From positions 1 through 49,808 of the forward strand of contig JAQUEL010000005.1 in assembly GCA_028685295.1 (NCBI GenBank): a DNA stretch of 49,808 nucleotides. The letters are read 5' to 3'. This document shows positions 27,749-36,003 of the stretch, piece after piece. Made by a program: the position numbers and the translations under genes. Below the pieces are notes generated by a model. The model had not been told where the DNA came from. It ran no database searches and saw only the letters and a list, made by a program, of their open reading frames with translations. The number at the start of each line of letters is the position of its first letter. Position 1 is the first letter of the stretch. The DNA comes from a bacterium (GTDB lineage Bacteria; UBP13; UBA5359).

Positions 27749-28585
27749 TTGAACGAAATTATCGCTGCTGTCTTGGGATTGGTTCAGGGGCTGACGGAAT
27801 TTGTTCCGGTTAGCAGTTCCGCTCATTTGGTTCTGGTCCCTGAGCTTTTTCGCTGGGAGCCGGCTGGAATGGCATTCGATACGGCGCTGCATCTCGGCAC
27901 GCTGTTGGCCCTGCTGGCCTTTTTCAGACGCGACATAGCCGTGTTGTTGGCTGCTTTTTATGACAGCCTTAAAGAGATCATGACCGGAAAGAACTGGCGG
28001 CAAGCTCTGTCTGCCACCGCCGAGAGGCGGTTGGCCTGGCTGGTGCTGCTGGGCACACTACCGGCTGTAGTTATCGGCGTGAGCTTTAAAAGCACTTTGG
28101 AGAGGCTTTTTGAAACACCGCTGGCTGCAGCCTCCTTTCTACTGATAACAGGCATCATGATCTGGTATGTTGGAAGCCGAAAACACAAGGATATTGTCGG
28201 TCGGCAGGTATCCGTTTCACCAAGGGTCGCTTTTTTTGTTGGGTTGGCTCAGGCGTTTGCTATGTTGCCGGGGATATCACGTTCCGGAGCTACCATCTCT
28301 GCCGGACTCTTCTTGGGGCTTGATAGAGAAACAGCTCCGCGCTTCTCCTTTCTGCTGGCTATCCCGGCCATAGCAGGTGCTGCTCTTCTACAGCTTAAGG
28401 ATTTACATCAGCTGGCTAATGAAGCCTGGCTGCCTTTGCTGATAGGCGGAGCAGTGGCTGCTGTTAGTGGTTATTTGGCTATTTTGCTGGTCTTTCGTTC
28501 TCTGCAAAGCCATAAATTCAAATATTTTGCTTACTATTGCTGGCTGATAGGTATTTTCATGATGGGGCGAATTCTGTGGAAATAA
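27749..28585 (+). CDS. uppP: Undecaprenyl-diphosphatase UppP/BacA
   Basis: A 278-residue integral membrane phosphatase that recycles undecaprenyl pyrophosphate for wall synthesis and gives low-level bacitracin tolerance. Both family motifs are present: GLTEFVPVSSSAHL at ~12-25 and LPGISRSGATISAGL near 171-185. Start is TTG at 27749 with AGGAGG about seven bases upstream. The stop overlaps the next gene (TAATG). Confidence 0.95.
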   Translation: MNEIIAAVLGLVQGLTEFVPVSSSAHLVLVPELFRWEPAGMAFDTALHLGTLLALLAFFRRDIAVLLAAFYDSLKEIMTGKNWRQALSATAERRLAWLVLLGTLPAVVIGVSFKSTLERLFETPLAAASFLLITGIMIWYVGSRKHKDIVGRQVSVSPRVAFFVGLAQAFAMLPGISRSGATISAGLFLGLDRETAPRFSFLLAIPAIAGAALLQLKDLHQLANEAWLPLLIGGAVAAVSGYLAILLVFRSLQSHKFKYFAYYCWLIGIFMMGRILWK

Positions 28586-28797
28586 TGGTTATTCACCCGG
28601 GGGATTTGTTGGAGCTTAAAAAACCACATCCTTGTGGCAGCAAAACCTGGGAGGTAACCCGGACCGGTGCCGACATAGGTATGGTTTGCCAGGGATGTGG
28701 GCATTATGTTCTGATAGCAAGGCGAAAACTGGAACCGCGGATAAAAAGCATTCGTTCCTCTCCTTTTACGGATGACCAAAGAGAGCAAAACAGATAA
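28585..28797 (+). CDS. DUF951 family small protein
   Basis: A 70-residue protein of the DUF951 family, widespread in Firmicutes and often near parB or the origin. It begins MVIHPGDLLELKKPHPCGS and carries C17 plus a CQGC pair at 35-38, which could bind a metal. Function unknown. The ATG at 28585 overlaps the uppP stop by one base. Confidence 0.85.
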   Translation: MVIHPGDLLELKKPHPCGSKTWEVTRTGADIGMVCQGCGHYVLIARRKLEPRIKSIRSSPFTDDQREQNR

Positions 28798-28882
28798 CAG
28801 GGGGCCGGCTAGGGTTTTTCGCTCTTTGCCGATGGAAGGATAAAATGGTTCTTCAGAGTGAATGCAGAAAGAGGTTGGCGGT

Positions 28883-29668
28883 ATGGGCCCAAAAAAAATT
28901 TTAACCGTCGATATAGGTAATACCAATGTTCTTCTGGGCATTTATACGGAGAAAGAGCTGGCTGCTTCCTGGCGTATAGCCACAGGGCGATGGCGAACAG
29001 CTGATGAGTGGGGTTTTACGCTCTCCGGTTTGCTCGGGATGCGAAGCATGGATCTCGGGGCAGTGGATGCCGTGGTCATCGGCAGCGTAGTGCCGGCTAT
29101 TACTCAGGCCTGGGCCGACATGTGCCGGAAGAATCTTGGCCTGGAACCGTTATTAGTCAGCTCTGCCGTAGATTGCGGGCTTATCGTGCTCTATGATCAT
29201 CCAAAGGATGTGGGTGCCGACAGATTGGCTAATGCTCTGGCCGCTTTTCGCCGGCGGGGTGCAGCTGTAATTCTGGATTTCGGCACGGCCACCACTTTGG
29301 ATGCCGTCTCCGCTTCAGGAGAGTATCTGGGCGGAGCTATTATGCCGGGAATAAGTATCTCGCTTGATGCGCTGTATAGCAAGGCTGCCAGGCTATCGGG
29401 CGTTGATCTTTTTGCCCCGCTAACGACGATAGGTCGCAATACCGGTGATAGTCTGAGATCGGGAATAATATACGGTTTTGCCGCTCAGGCAGAGGGAATG
29501 ATCCAGCGTTTTTTAAGGGAAATGGGCGAAGGAACAGCCGTGCTGGCCACCGGGGGGCTGGCGGAGTTGGTCTGTGGACAGATGTGCCTGAAAATAGAGG
29601 TTGATCCGTTTCTGACGCTCGAGGGGCTGAAGGCGATATACGAAATGAATTGTAAGGATAACATTTGA
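28883..29668 (+). CDS. coaX: Type III pantothenate kinase
   Basis: A 261-residue ASKHA-fold kinase, first step of coenzyme A synthesis. Signature VDIGNTNVLLGIY is near residues 8-20. GADRLANALAA and DFGTATTLDAV follow, then GGAIMPGISISLDAL. The ATG at 28883 follows an AGAGGT; an ATG at 28862 would add seven residues without a ribosome site. The panB gene for the preceding pathway is far to the right in this window. The gene overlaps dus by one base. Confidence 0.95.
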   Translation: MGPKKILTVDIGNTNVLLGIYTEKELAASWRIATGRWRTADEWGFTLSGLLGMRSMDLGAVDAVVIGSVVPAITQAWADMCRKNLGLEPLLVSSAVDCGLIVLYDHPKDVGADRLANALAAFRRRGAAVILDFGTATTLDAVSASGEYLGGAIMPGISISLDALYSKAARLSGVDLFAPLTTIGRNTGDSLRSGIIYGFAAQAEGMIQRFLREMGEGTAVLATGGLAELVCGQMCLKIEVDPFLTLEGLKAIYEMNCKDNI

Positions 29669-30621
29669 TGGATCTGGCCGACATACTGAAGCGCCGGCCT
29701 GTTATTCTTGCACCGATGGCCGGCATTACGGATAAGAGTTTTCGGTTGATATGCCGGCGTCTGGGAGCCGATCTGGTCTATACTGAGATGGTCAGCAGCT
29801 GGGGGCTCCATTATCGCAATGCGGCGACCGCGGATATGCTGGATTTCAGCGGGGAGGACCGGCTGGTGGCACAGATATTCGGTGCTGATCCGGCAGTTAT
29901 GGCTGAGGGCGCTCTGATGCTGCAGGGAAAAGGTGCTGGAGCGGTAGATATTAATGCCGGCTGCCCGGTGCCCAAGGTGGTCAAGACAGGAGCCGGCGCC
30001 GATCTGCTGCGCAACCCGGAACTGCTTAACCGTATAGTACATAGCGTCGTGCAAGCGGTGAAGGTCCCGGTCACGGTTAAAATTAGAACCGGCTGGAACG
30101 CTGCGAGCATAAACGCTGTCGAGATTGCTCTGGCGGCCCAGGATGGCGGAGCTGCCGCCATAGCGGTGCATGGTAGGACTTGTCGCCAGATGTACGGCGG
30201 CAGAGCTGATTGGGATGTGATAGCCCGGGTTGTTGCTGCGCTGGATATTCCAGTGATCGGTAACGGAGATATTACCGGCCCTGAGGATGCCGCTCGGCGT
30301 TTTTTAGAGAGTGGTTGTGCCGGAGTGATGATTGGTCGGGCATCTCTGGGAAACCCTTGGATCTTGGGGCGGATTGCAGCTTTTATCCGGGAAGGGAGGC
30401 TTATCTCCGAGCCTTCTTGGGCAGAGAAGACGGCTGTGGCGCGAGAGCATCTCTATGATGTGTTGCAGCGCCGAGGAGAGGCAAGAGGCATCAGGGAGAT
30501 GCGCAAGCACCTAGCCTGGTATTTCAAAGGAGTGCCGGGTGCGGCCAGGCTGCGCGAGGAGATCAATGCCATGTCGAATAAAGAGGATGCCGAAAGGATC
30601 TTTCGGGAGGAAGTAAGATGA
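29668..30621 (+). CDS. dus: tRNA-dihydrouridine synthase
   Basis: A 317-residue FMN-dependent enzyme that reduces uridine to dihydrouridine in tRNA. The N-terminal LAPMAGITDKSFR, the active-site cysteine in NAGCPVPKVVKTGAGADLL, the VKIRTGW segment and the C-terminal GRASLGNPWI are all typical of DusB-like proteins. ATG at 29668 is coupled to the coaX stop (TGATG). The coaX-dus pairing is common in Clostridia. Confidence 0.95.
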   Translation: MDLADILKRRPVILAPMAGITDKSFRLICRRLGADLVYTEMVSSWGLHYRNAATADMLDFSGEDRLVAQIFGADPAVMAEGALMLQGKGAGAVDINAGCPVPKVVKTGAGADLLRNPELLNRIVHSVVQAVKVPVTVKIRTGWNAASINAVEIALAAQDGGAAAIAVHGRTCRQMYGGRADWDVIARVVAALDIPVIGNGDITGPEDAARRFLESGCAGVMIGRASLGNPWILGRIAAFIREGRLISEPSWAEKTAVAREHLYDVLQRRGEARGIREMRKHLAWYFKGVPGAARLREEINAMSNKEDAERIFREEVR

Positions 30622-31601
30622 AAAAAGTTGTCAGCGTAAGCTTGGGTTCTTCTAAACGGGATCATGCCGTAGAGATGAACCTGTTTGGCGAACGGATCAA
30701 GGTTCGTCGTATGGGTACGGACGGTAGTATGCAGAAGGCGATAAGGATCATCGGTGAGCTGGATGGTGAGGTTGATGCCATCGGCCTGGGAGGAATAGAC
30801 CTTTATCTGATAACCGCAGGAAAAAAATTTGTGGTCCGGGATGCTCTCAAAATGGCTCGGGCTGCCTTTATAACGCCGGTAGTGGACGGCAGCGGGCTGA
30901 AGAACACGCTGGAACGACAGACTATCGAATATCTTGTCAAGGAAGGCCTGCTCTCTCTGCCTGGCCGGCGGGTGATGCTGGTAAGCGCCGTTGACCGCTT
31001 CGGCATGGCCGAAGCGGTGGAGGAGATGGGGGCGGAGTGTCTCTTTGGCGATGTGATCTTCGCTCTGGGCTTGCCGGTGCCGATACGGTCCCTGCGGGTG
31101 CTGAAGCTGGTGGCTTTTACGTTTTTGCCTCTTGTTTGCCGTTTGCCGTTCAAGTTAATCTATCCTACCGGGGAGAAGCAAGACTCGGAAAACCCTCGAT
31201 ATAGTAAATATTTCGATTGGGCTGAGGTCATAGCCGGAGATTTTCACTTTATCAAGCGGTATATGCCGGCCCGTCTGGACGGCAAGGTAATTATCACCAA
31301 CACAGTTACGGCTGCGGATGTGGAGCTGTTCCGGCAGCGAGGAGCGAAGATGCTGGTGACCACTACCCCTGAACTTAACGGACGCTCTTTCGGCACCAAT
31401 GTTATGGAGGCCGCGCTGGTGGCTGTCAGCGATAAGCCGGTTGCTCAGATTGCTCCCGAAGAGTACTGGGAAGTATTGAAAAAGCTGGGCTGGCGTCCCA
31501 GGATAGTGCGTTTCGATGTGCCGGAGAGGGAGCTTGTAGCGGTTGCAGATGAGAAGAGCAATAGAGCTATTCAACAGAGGGAGAATAAAAGAGATTATTA
31601 A
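30618..31601 (+). CDS. Uncharacterised conserved protein, often labelled quinate 5-dehydrogenase
   Basis: A 327-residue protein whose N-terminus VVSVSLGSSKRDH and segment VDAIGLGGIDLYL recall clostridial proteins that databases label quinate 5-dehydrogenase. I see no clear catalytic signature for that activity, so the label should be treated with caution. A central hydrophobic segment (LKLVAFTFLPLVCRLPF) might touch a membrane. The C-terminal half has VIITNTVTAADVELFRQRGAK and TTPELNGRSFGTNV, resembling a Rossmann-like domain. Start overlaps dus by four bases; the ThiF-like gene begins just after its stop. Possible link to the ThiF and LarE neighbours is inference. Confidence 0.6.
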   Translation: MKKVVSVSLGSSKRDHAVEMNLFGERIKVRRMGTDGSMQKAIRIIGELDGEVDAIGLGGIDLYLITAGKKFVVRDALKMARAAFITPVVDGSGLKNTLERQTIEYLVKEGLLSLPGRRVMLVSAVDRFGMAEAVEEMGAECLFGDVIFALGLPVPIRSLRVLKLVAFTFLPLVCRLPFKLIYPTGEKQDSENPRYSKYFDWAEVIAGDFHFIKRYMPARLDGKVIITNTVTAADVELFRQRGAKMLVTTTPELNGRSFGTNVMEAALVAVSDKPVAQIAPEEYWEVLKKLGWRPRIVRFDVPERELVAVADEKSNRAIQQRENKRDY

Positions 31602-31605
31602 GATC

Positions 31606-32685
31606 ATGGAAGAATGTTATAAAGAGAGATATTCGCGTCAGATGTTGTTTCAGGAGCTTGGAGACGATGGCCAGGAGCGCCTGGCGAGGTCCAAGGCTGC
31701 GGTTATAGGTTGCGGAGCGCTGGGAACCGTTATCGCCAGCGGTCTGGCTCGTGCCGGTATAGGCCGGCTGGTACTTATCGATCGGGATGTGGTGGAATGG
31801 AGCAATCTGCCGCGGCAGATGCTTTTTGAAGAGAAGGATGTCGGCTTGCCCAAAGCAGTGGCGGCGGAGATGCATCTTAAAGCTGTAAACTCCGCTATAG
31901 AGATTACCGGTCTGGTAACGGATTTCAACTCTATGACGGCTGAAAGCCTGATAGCCGAGGCAGATATAGTCCTGGACGGCACAGATAATTTTGCGGCACG
32001 TTTTCTGATGAATGATACCTGTCTGAAGCTGGGCATTCCCTGGATCTATGGTGCTGTGCTGGGAGCCACCGGTTGCTCGCTTACTATACAGCCGGATCAT
32101 CCTCCATGCTTACGCTGTCTTATGCCGGAGCCGCCGGAGGCGGGCTCCTTTCCCTCCTGCCACCAGGCCGGGGTGATCAATCCTGCGCCAGGGCTGATAG
32201 GTGCGGTGGAAGTGGCTGAAACGCTGAAGGTTTTGAGCGGAGTGAAAACGGATCAGCGATTGCTGGAAGTGGACTTGTGGCAGAGAAATTACCGGCTGAT
32301 GAATGTATCGGATGCGGCCAGAATTGATTGCCCGGCCTGCAATGGCCGTTATGATTATCTCAATACCGAAACCGGAGGGTATTCGCCGCTCTATATGGGA
32401 GAGGCCTCCGTGCAGCTTTACGATACGGTAAAGGCCGGTCGGGTGGATCTCGATAAACTGGCCGGCCGGCTATCCGGCCGGGGCAAGGTATGTAACAACG
32501 GTTATGTTCTCAGCTTAAGACAAGAGAGCAGGAGTGTTTACTTTTTTACAGATGGAAGGGTCATCGTCAGAGGTATGGATGATCCTGCTCAGGCGAGGCA
32601 GTTACTGAAGGATTACATCGGTACTTCCCGGCCGGGGCAAGGGATTTCAGGAGAGGATGAAGGATGCCGTGCAGGGCATGAATAA
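31606..32685 (+). CDS. ThiF/MoeB-family E1-like adenylyltransferase
   Basis: A 359-residue E1-like enzyme. These adenylate the C-terminal Gly-Gly of a ubiquitin-fold sulfur carrier for thiamine, molybdopterin or related sulfur insertion. Features in order are RYSRQMLF near 8-15, the nucleotide loop GCGALGT at 35-41, DRDVVEWSNLPRQ, DGTDNF, CLRC (zinc), SCHQAGVINPAPGLIG and CPAC (second zinc pair). About 70 extra C-terminal residues follow. I take the ATG at 31606, just beyond the previous stop; a longer frame from 31543 overlaps that gene. No ThiS or MoaD partner is visible nearby. It is followed by larE, which suggests a sulfur-transfer role. Confidence 0.85.
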   Translation: MEECYKERYSRQMLFQELGDDGQERLARSKAAVIGCGALGTVIASGLARAGIGRLVLIDRDVVEWSNLPRQMLFEEKDVGLPKAVAAEMHLKAVNSAIEITGLVTDFNSMTAESLIAEADIVLDGTDNFAARFLMNDTCLKLGIPWIYGAVLGATGCSLTIQPDHPPCLRCLMPEPPEAGSFPSCHQAGVINPAPGLIGAVEVAETLKVLSGVKTDQRLLEVDLWQRNYRLMNVSDAARIDCPACNGRYDYLNTETGGYSPLYMGEASVQLYDTVKAGRVDLDKLAGRLSGRGKVCNNGYVLSLRQESRSVYFFTDGRVIVRGMDDPAQARQLLKDYIGTSRPGQGISGEDEGCRAGHE

Positions 32686-33496
32686 GGGCTTGGAGGCCAA
32701 ATATGAAAGGTTGATAAACTTGCTGTGCGACCTGGGCGGCGTTGTCTTGGCCTTTTCCGGAGGAGCTGACAGCACCTTGCTGGCCAGGGCGGCCTTTGAT
32801 GCTTTAGGAGACCGGGCGCTGGCGGTCACGGCGGTCTCTCCTGTTTTTACCGTTGAAGAGAGCGAGGCTGCCGTCGCTGTGGCCCGGCATATAGGTATCA
32901 GGCATAGATTGTTGAAGACAGAAGTAATGAGTGACGAGCATTTTATCTCCAATTCTCCGGAACGCTGTTATTACTGTAAGAGGGCACTCTTTATCTCTCT
33001 GCGGCAGATTGCCGATGAGGAGGGATTATCGGAGGTTATAGAGGGCAGCAATATGGATGATCTGCAAGATTTTCGCCCCGGCAGCAGGGCGGTAGCCGAA
33101 ACAGGGGCCTGCAGCCCCATGGTGAACGTCGGCCTGAATAAGGAGGATATTCGTCGCATCTCCCGAAATTTAGGGTTATCTACCTGGAATAAGCCTTCTA
33201 TGGCCTGCCTGGCATCGCGTATACCTTATGGCGTTAGATTGACCGTTGAGAATCTTCATCGGGTGGCTCAGGCGGAGAGGTTACTGTGCGAGCTGGGCTT
33301 CGAGCAGGTAAGGGTCAGAGATTACGGCGATCTGGCTCGGATAGAGGTGGAGAAGGAAAAGCTGCCGGAGGCGCTGCAGCTTGCCGAAGAGATCCTACCA
33401 GGCTTGATATCGCTGGGCTATAAATATGTTACTTTAGATCTGGCCGGTTTTCGTAGCGGCAGTATGGATCTGACGCTGGCAGATCGGATGCAATAG
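32657..33496 (+). CDS. larE: LarE-family sulfur transferase, three-cysteine type
   Basis: A 279-residue ATP-pyrophosphatase of the LarE/NAD synthase fold. LarE thiolates nicotinate carboxylates in making the nickel-pincer cofactor of lactate racemase. The PP-loop SGGADST is at 34-40. Cysteines C104 and C107 lie in PERCYYCK, and C184 lies in SMACLASR, giving three cysteines. The sacrificial Lactobacillus plantarum enzyme has only the last; three-Cys members are reported to bind a [4Fe-4S] cluster. No larA, larB or larC is seen in the window. The ATG at 32657 follows AGGAGAGG and overlaps the ThiF-like gene by 29 bases; an ATG at 32678 is an alternative. Confidence 0.88.
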   Translation: MKDAVQGMNKGLEAKYERLINLLCDLGGVVLAFSGGADSTLLARAAFDALGDRALAVTAVSPVFTVEESEAAVAVARHIGIRHRLLKTEVMSDEHFISNSPERCYYCKRALFISLRQIADEEGLSEVIEGSNMDDLQDFRPGSRAVAETGACSPMVNVGLNKEDIRRISRNLGLSTWNKPSMACLASRIPYGVRLTVENLHRVAQAERLLCELGFEQVRVRDYGDLARIEVEKEKLPEALQLAEEILPGLISLGYKYVTLDLAGFRSGSMDLTLADRMQ

Positions 33497-33546
33497 CATA
33501 TGATTATTTATTTGGAACTCTTTCAAGGACATGGTGGAAATACAAA

Positions 33547-33560
33547 CTGCTTTAAAGCAG
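33547..33560. promoter_or_regulatory. 14-bp perfect palindrome, possible operator
   Basis: CTGCTTTAAAGCAG is perfectly palindromic. It ends 15 bases before the start codon of the phosphotriesterase-family gene, where a repressor would block initiation. No regulator gene adjacent. Confidence 0.45.
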
Positions 33561-33575
33561 ACGAGGTGATTTAAA

Positions 33576-34616
33576 ATGTCAGTTACAACGGTTTTAGGAT
33601 CGGTGAAAAGAGAAGAGCTAGGAGTCATTTTACCCCATGAGCATCTCTTTATTAACCTGACAAACCAGTTCTCCGAGTTTGATGATCCTGAGGCCAGGCG
33701 TCGCAGCCGGGAAGCAATATCCTTGCAGAATTACGGGTATCTTAGAAGAAATCCGTATGCTCTTAAAGAGAACCTGATTATGGATGATCCCGTGGTTATG
33801 ACAGAGGAAGCGCTCTGTTTTAAGAATGCCGGCGGCTCTACCATAGTAGATTGCACGTCCGTAGGTATAAACAGGTCGCCGCTGAAGCTCAAGGCTTTGG
33901 CGGAAGAGACCGGATTGAATATCATCGTCGGATGCGGCTATTATACGCAGGATACGCATCCGGAAGAAATAGCGGAATTGACTGAGGAACAAATTGCTGC
34001 AGAGATGGTAAGAGAGCTCTGTGAAGGCATTGGAGATACCGGCATCTGTGCCGGGGTCATCGGCGAGATAGGCACCGGGGATCCAATTCATCCAAACGAG
34101 GTAAAATCTTTACGGGCGGCCGCTCTGGCACATAGGCAGACCGGTGCTTCATTACAGATACATACATACCCCTGGGGTACCACCGGCCATGAGGTCCTGG
34201 ATGTTTTGACGGCTTTGGACGTGGATCCGGCGCGGGTGGTTATCTGCCATATCGATGTGGAGTTTAACATACCGTATATAAAAGAGCTTTTACGACGGGG
34301 TGCTTATGTGGAATTTGATAATTTTGGCAAGGAATTCTATATCGACAGCAAAGACCGCCTGGGATTCACCGGTGGTGCCTTTGCTACCGATCTGGAAAGA
34401 GTACGAGTGATCAAAGAGCTTGTGGCGGCAGGTTTTGAAAAGCGCATACTGATTACCAATGACCTTTGTCTTAAACAAATGCTGCATCGTTATGGCGGAT
34501 GGGGCTACGATCATATCATTTCCCATATTTTGCCGATGATGATAGATGAGGGCATTCCGGAAAATATTGCCTGGTCCATGATGCAGGATAATCCTGCCGA
34601 CTGGCTATGCTCATAG
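33576..34616 (+). CDS. Phosphotriesterase-family metal-dependent hydrolase
   Basis: A 346-residue TIM-barrel amidohydrolase of the phosphotriesterase/PHP family. Metal ligands are visible: H21 and H23 in PHEHL, E164 in GEIGTG, H196 in QIHTYPW, H225 in CHID, and D296 in TNDLC. The bridging residue is Glu, not carbamylated Lys as in the classic phosphotriesterase; Glu is typical of the PHP-type members, which include lactonases. The substrate is unknown. Next to a sugar kinase it could be a sugar-lactone hydrolase, but that is inference. Good ribosome site GAGGT before the ATG at 33576. Confidence 0.85.
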   Translation: MSVTTVLGSVKREELGVILPHEHLFINLTNQFSEFDDPEARRRSREAISLQNYGYLRRNPYALKENLIMDDPVVMTEEALCFKNAGGSTIVDCTSVGINRSPLKLKALAEETGLNIIVGCGYYTQDTHPEEIAELTEEQIAAEMVRELCEGIGDTGICAGVIGEIGTGDPIHPNEVKSLRAAALAHRQTGASLQIHTYPWGTTGHEVLDVLTALDVDPARVVICHIDVEFNIPYIKELLRRGAYVEFDNFGKEFYIDSKDRLGFTGGAFATDLERVRVIKELVAAGFEKRILITNDLCLKQMLHRYGGWGYDHIISHILPMMIDEGIPENIAWSMMQDNPADWLCS

Positions 34617-34702
34617 ATAGAATGAAGCAGCATTCTTAGCAGGGGTTTTCTTCTTCGTAATGTTGACAAGAGCTGCTTTGACCGGTAATATTTACAAGGG
34701 TT

Positions 34703-34745
34703 AGCCTGCAGTTTGAATGCACTCTTATAAAAGAGCATGCAGGCT
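34703..34745. repeat. Imperfect inverted repeat upstream of the PfkB gene
   Basis: AGCCTGCA (34703-34710) and TGCAGGCT (34738-34745) are perfect complements, with additional pairing of CTCTT and AAGAG inside. It directly precedes the probable -10 (TATAAT at 34763-34768), so it covers the expected -35 region. It could be an operator or an RNA hairpin; no T-run follows. Confidence 0.5.
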
Positions 34746-34762
34746 GAGGGAGAGCGCCGGAG

Positions 34763-34768
34763 TATAAT
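34763..34768 (+). promoter_or_regulatory. Possible -10 element of the PfkB gene
   Basis: TATAAT 57 bases before the start codon. No recognisable -35 at standard spacing, so an activator may be involved. Confidence 0.4.
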
Positions 34769-34824
34769 TTCTTAACGATCTTCAGCCTTAAAAGCGAATA
34801 AAAGGAATAGAGAGGTATATTATC

Positions 34825-35904
34825 ATGAGTATTGAACTTAAGAAAGATTGCCGGTACAGCCTTGTGGTCCCTACCAGTATAGGTATTCGTTTGACGCCGG
34901 CTAACGGGCAGCCGATGCATTGCAGCAAGAACCTTATTATGCAGGCAACCAGTGCGGAAACCAATGTGGCAAGCATATCGTCATATCTGGGCCTTCCGGT
35001 AAAGGTCCTGACAACTTTCGTCAAAGATAGTCCGATAGCAAGATTCATCAAGGACGATCTTGCCGGCCGCCATATGGATTATGAAGGGCCTGAAGTGGAG
35101 CAGGGCGGCCCATGGGGTTATCGTCACCAGTTTAATCTTGCCGACAGCGGGTACGGCAGCCGGGGGCCTCGTGTTCACAATGATCGTGCGGGCGAGGTCG
35201 GCAGAACCCTGAACGTCAAAGATTTCGATCTGGATCGCATTTTCGGGCAGGAGGGGGTGCAAATAGTGCATCTCTCCGGGCTTATCGCTGCACTCTCTCC
35301 GGAGACCGGTGTTTTCTGTCTGGAACTGGCCAGGGCAGCCAAGAAATACGGGACACGAGTTTCCTTCGACCTTAATCACCGAGCCTCTTTTTGGATCAAT
35401 CGCGAGGAAGAGCTCCATAGCATATTCACGGAGATTGCAGGGATTGCTGATATTCTGATAGGTAATGAAGAGGATTTTCAGCTTTGCCTGGGTATTGAAG
35501 GGCCTGAGGCGGGCGGCAAAGATATCAAAGCCAAGATTGAAAACTTCAAGGGAATGATAAACCGTGCCAAAAAGAAGTTTCCCAAGGCTACGGTTTTTGC
35601 CACGACATTACGCCAGGTTCTCAGTGCCAATCATCATCTATGGGGCGCTATTTTGTCCGAAGGCGACAACTGGCATGTTGTTGAACCCCGCGATATAACT
35701 GTTTTGGATCGCATAGGCGGTGGCGACGGTTTTGTGGGCGGCATGCTCTATGCCATTCTGAGGAACTGGGAGCCGCAGAAATGGGTGCAGTTTGCCTGGG
35801 CTACCGGAGCGCTGGCAACCACTATGCTGACCGATTATGCTCAGCCTGCAGATGAAGAGCAGGTTTGGAGCATCTGGAAAGGGAACGCGCGCGTAAGAAG
35901 ATAA
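34825..35904 (+). CDS. PfkB-family carbohydrate kinase
   Basis: A 359-residue ribokinase/PfkB-fold kinase. The anion-hole and catalytic-base region is DRIGGGDGFVGG near 285-296, matching the second PfkB signature with Gly-Gly-Gly-Asp. The middle segment SFDLNHRASFW and IGNEEDFQLCLG match 2-keto-3-deoxygluconate kinase and related kinases. The substrate is likely a sugar or sugar acid and is not determined. ATG at 34825 follows GAGAGG. It may share a pathway with the phosphotriesterase-like and ceramidase-like genes on either side. Confidence 0.85.
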   Translation: MSIELKKDCRYSLVVPTSIGIRLTPANGQPMHCSKNLIMQATSAETNVASISSYLGLPVKVLTTFVKDSPIARFIKDDLAGRHMDYEGPEVEQGGPWGYRHQFNLADSGYGSRGPRVHNDRAGEVGRTLNVKDFDLDRIFGQEGVQIVHLSGLIAALSPETGVFCLELARAAKKYGTRVSFDLNHRASFWINREEELHSIFTEIAGIADILIGNEEDFQLCLGIEGPEAGGKDIKAKIENFKGMINRAKKKFPKATVFATTLRQVLSANHHLWGAILSEGDNWHVVEPRDITVLDRIGGGDGFVGGMLYAILRNWEPQKWVQFAWATGALATTMLTDYAQPADEEQVWSIWKGNARVRR

Positions 35905-36003
35905 GGAAATTCAGGGGAGCAAGGCGCCAGGTATCTTCTTGATGAGGCTTTTGTTTAGAAATGGTTCATAAGTTTTATCAATATGTAAGGAGAGGCATAC
36001 AAA

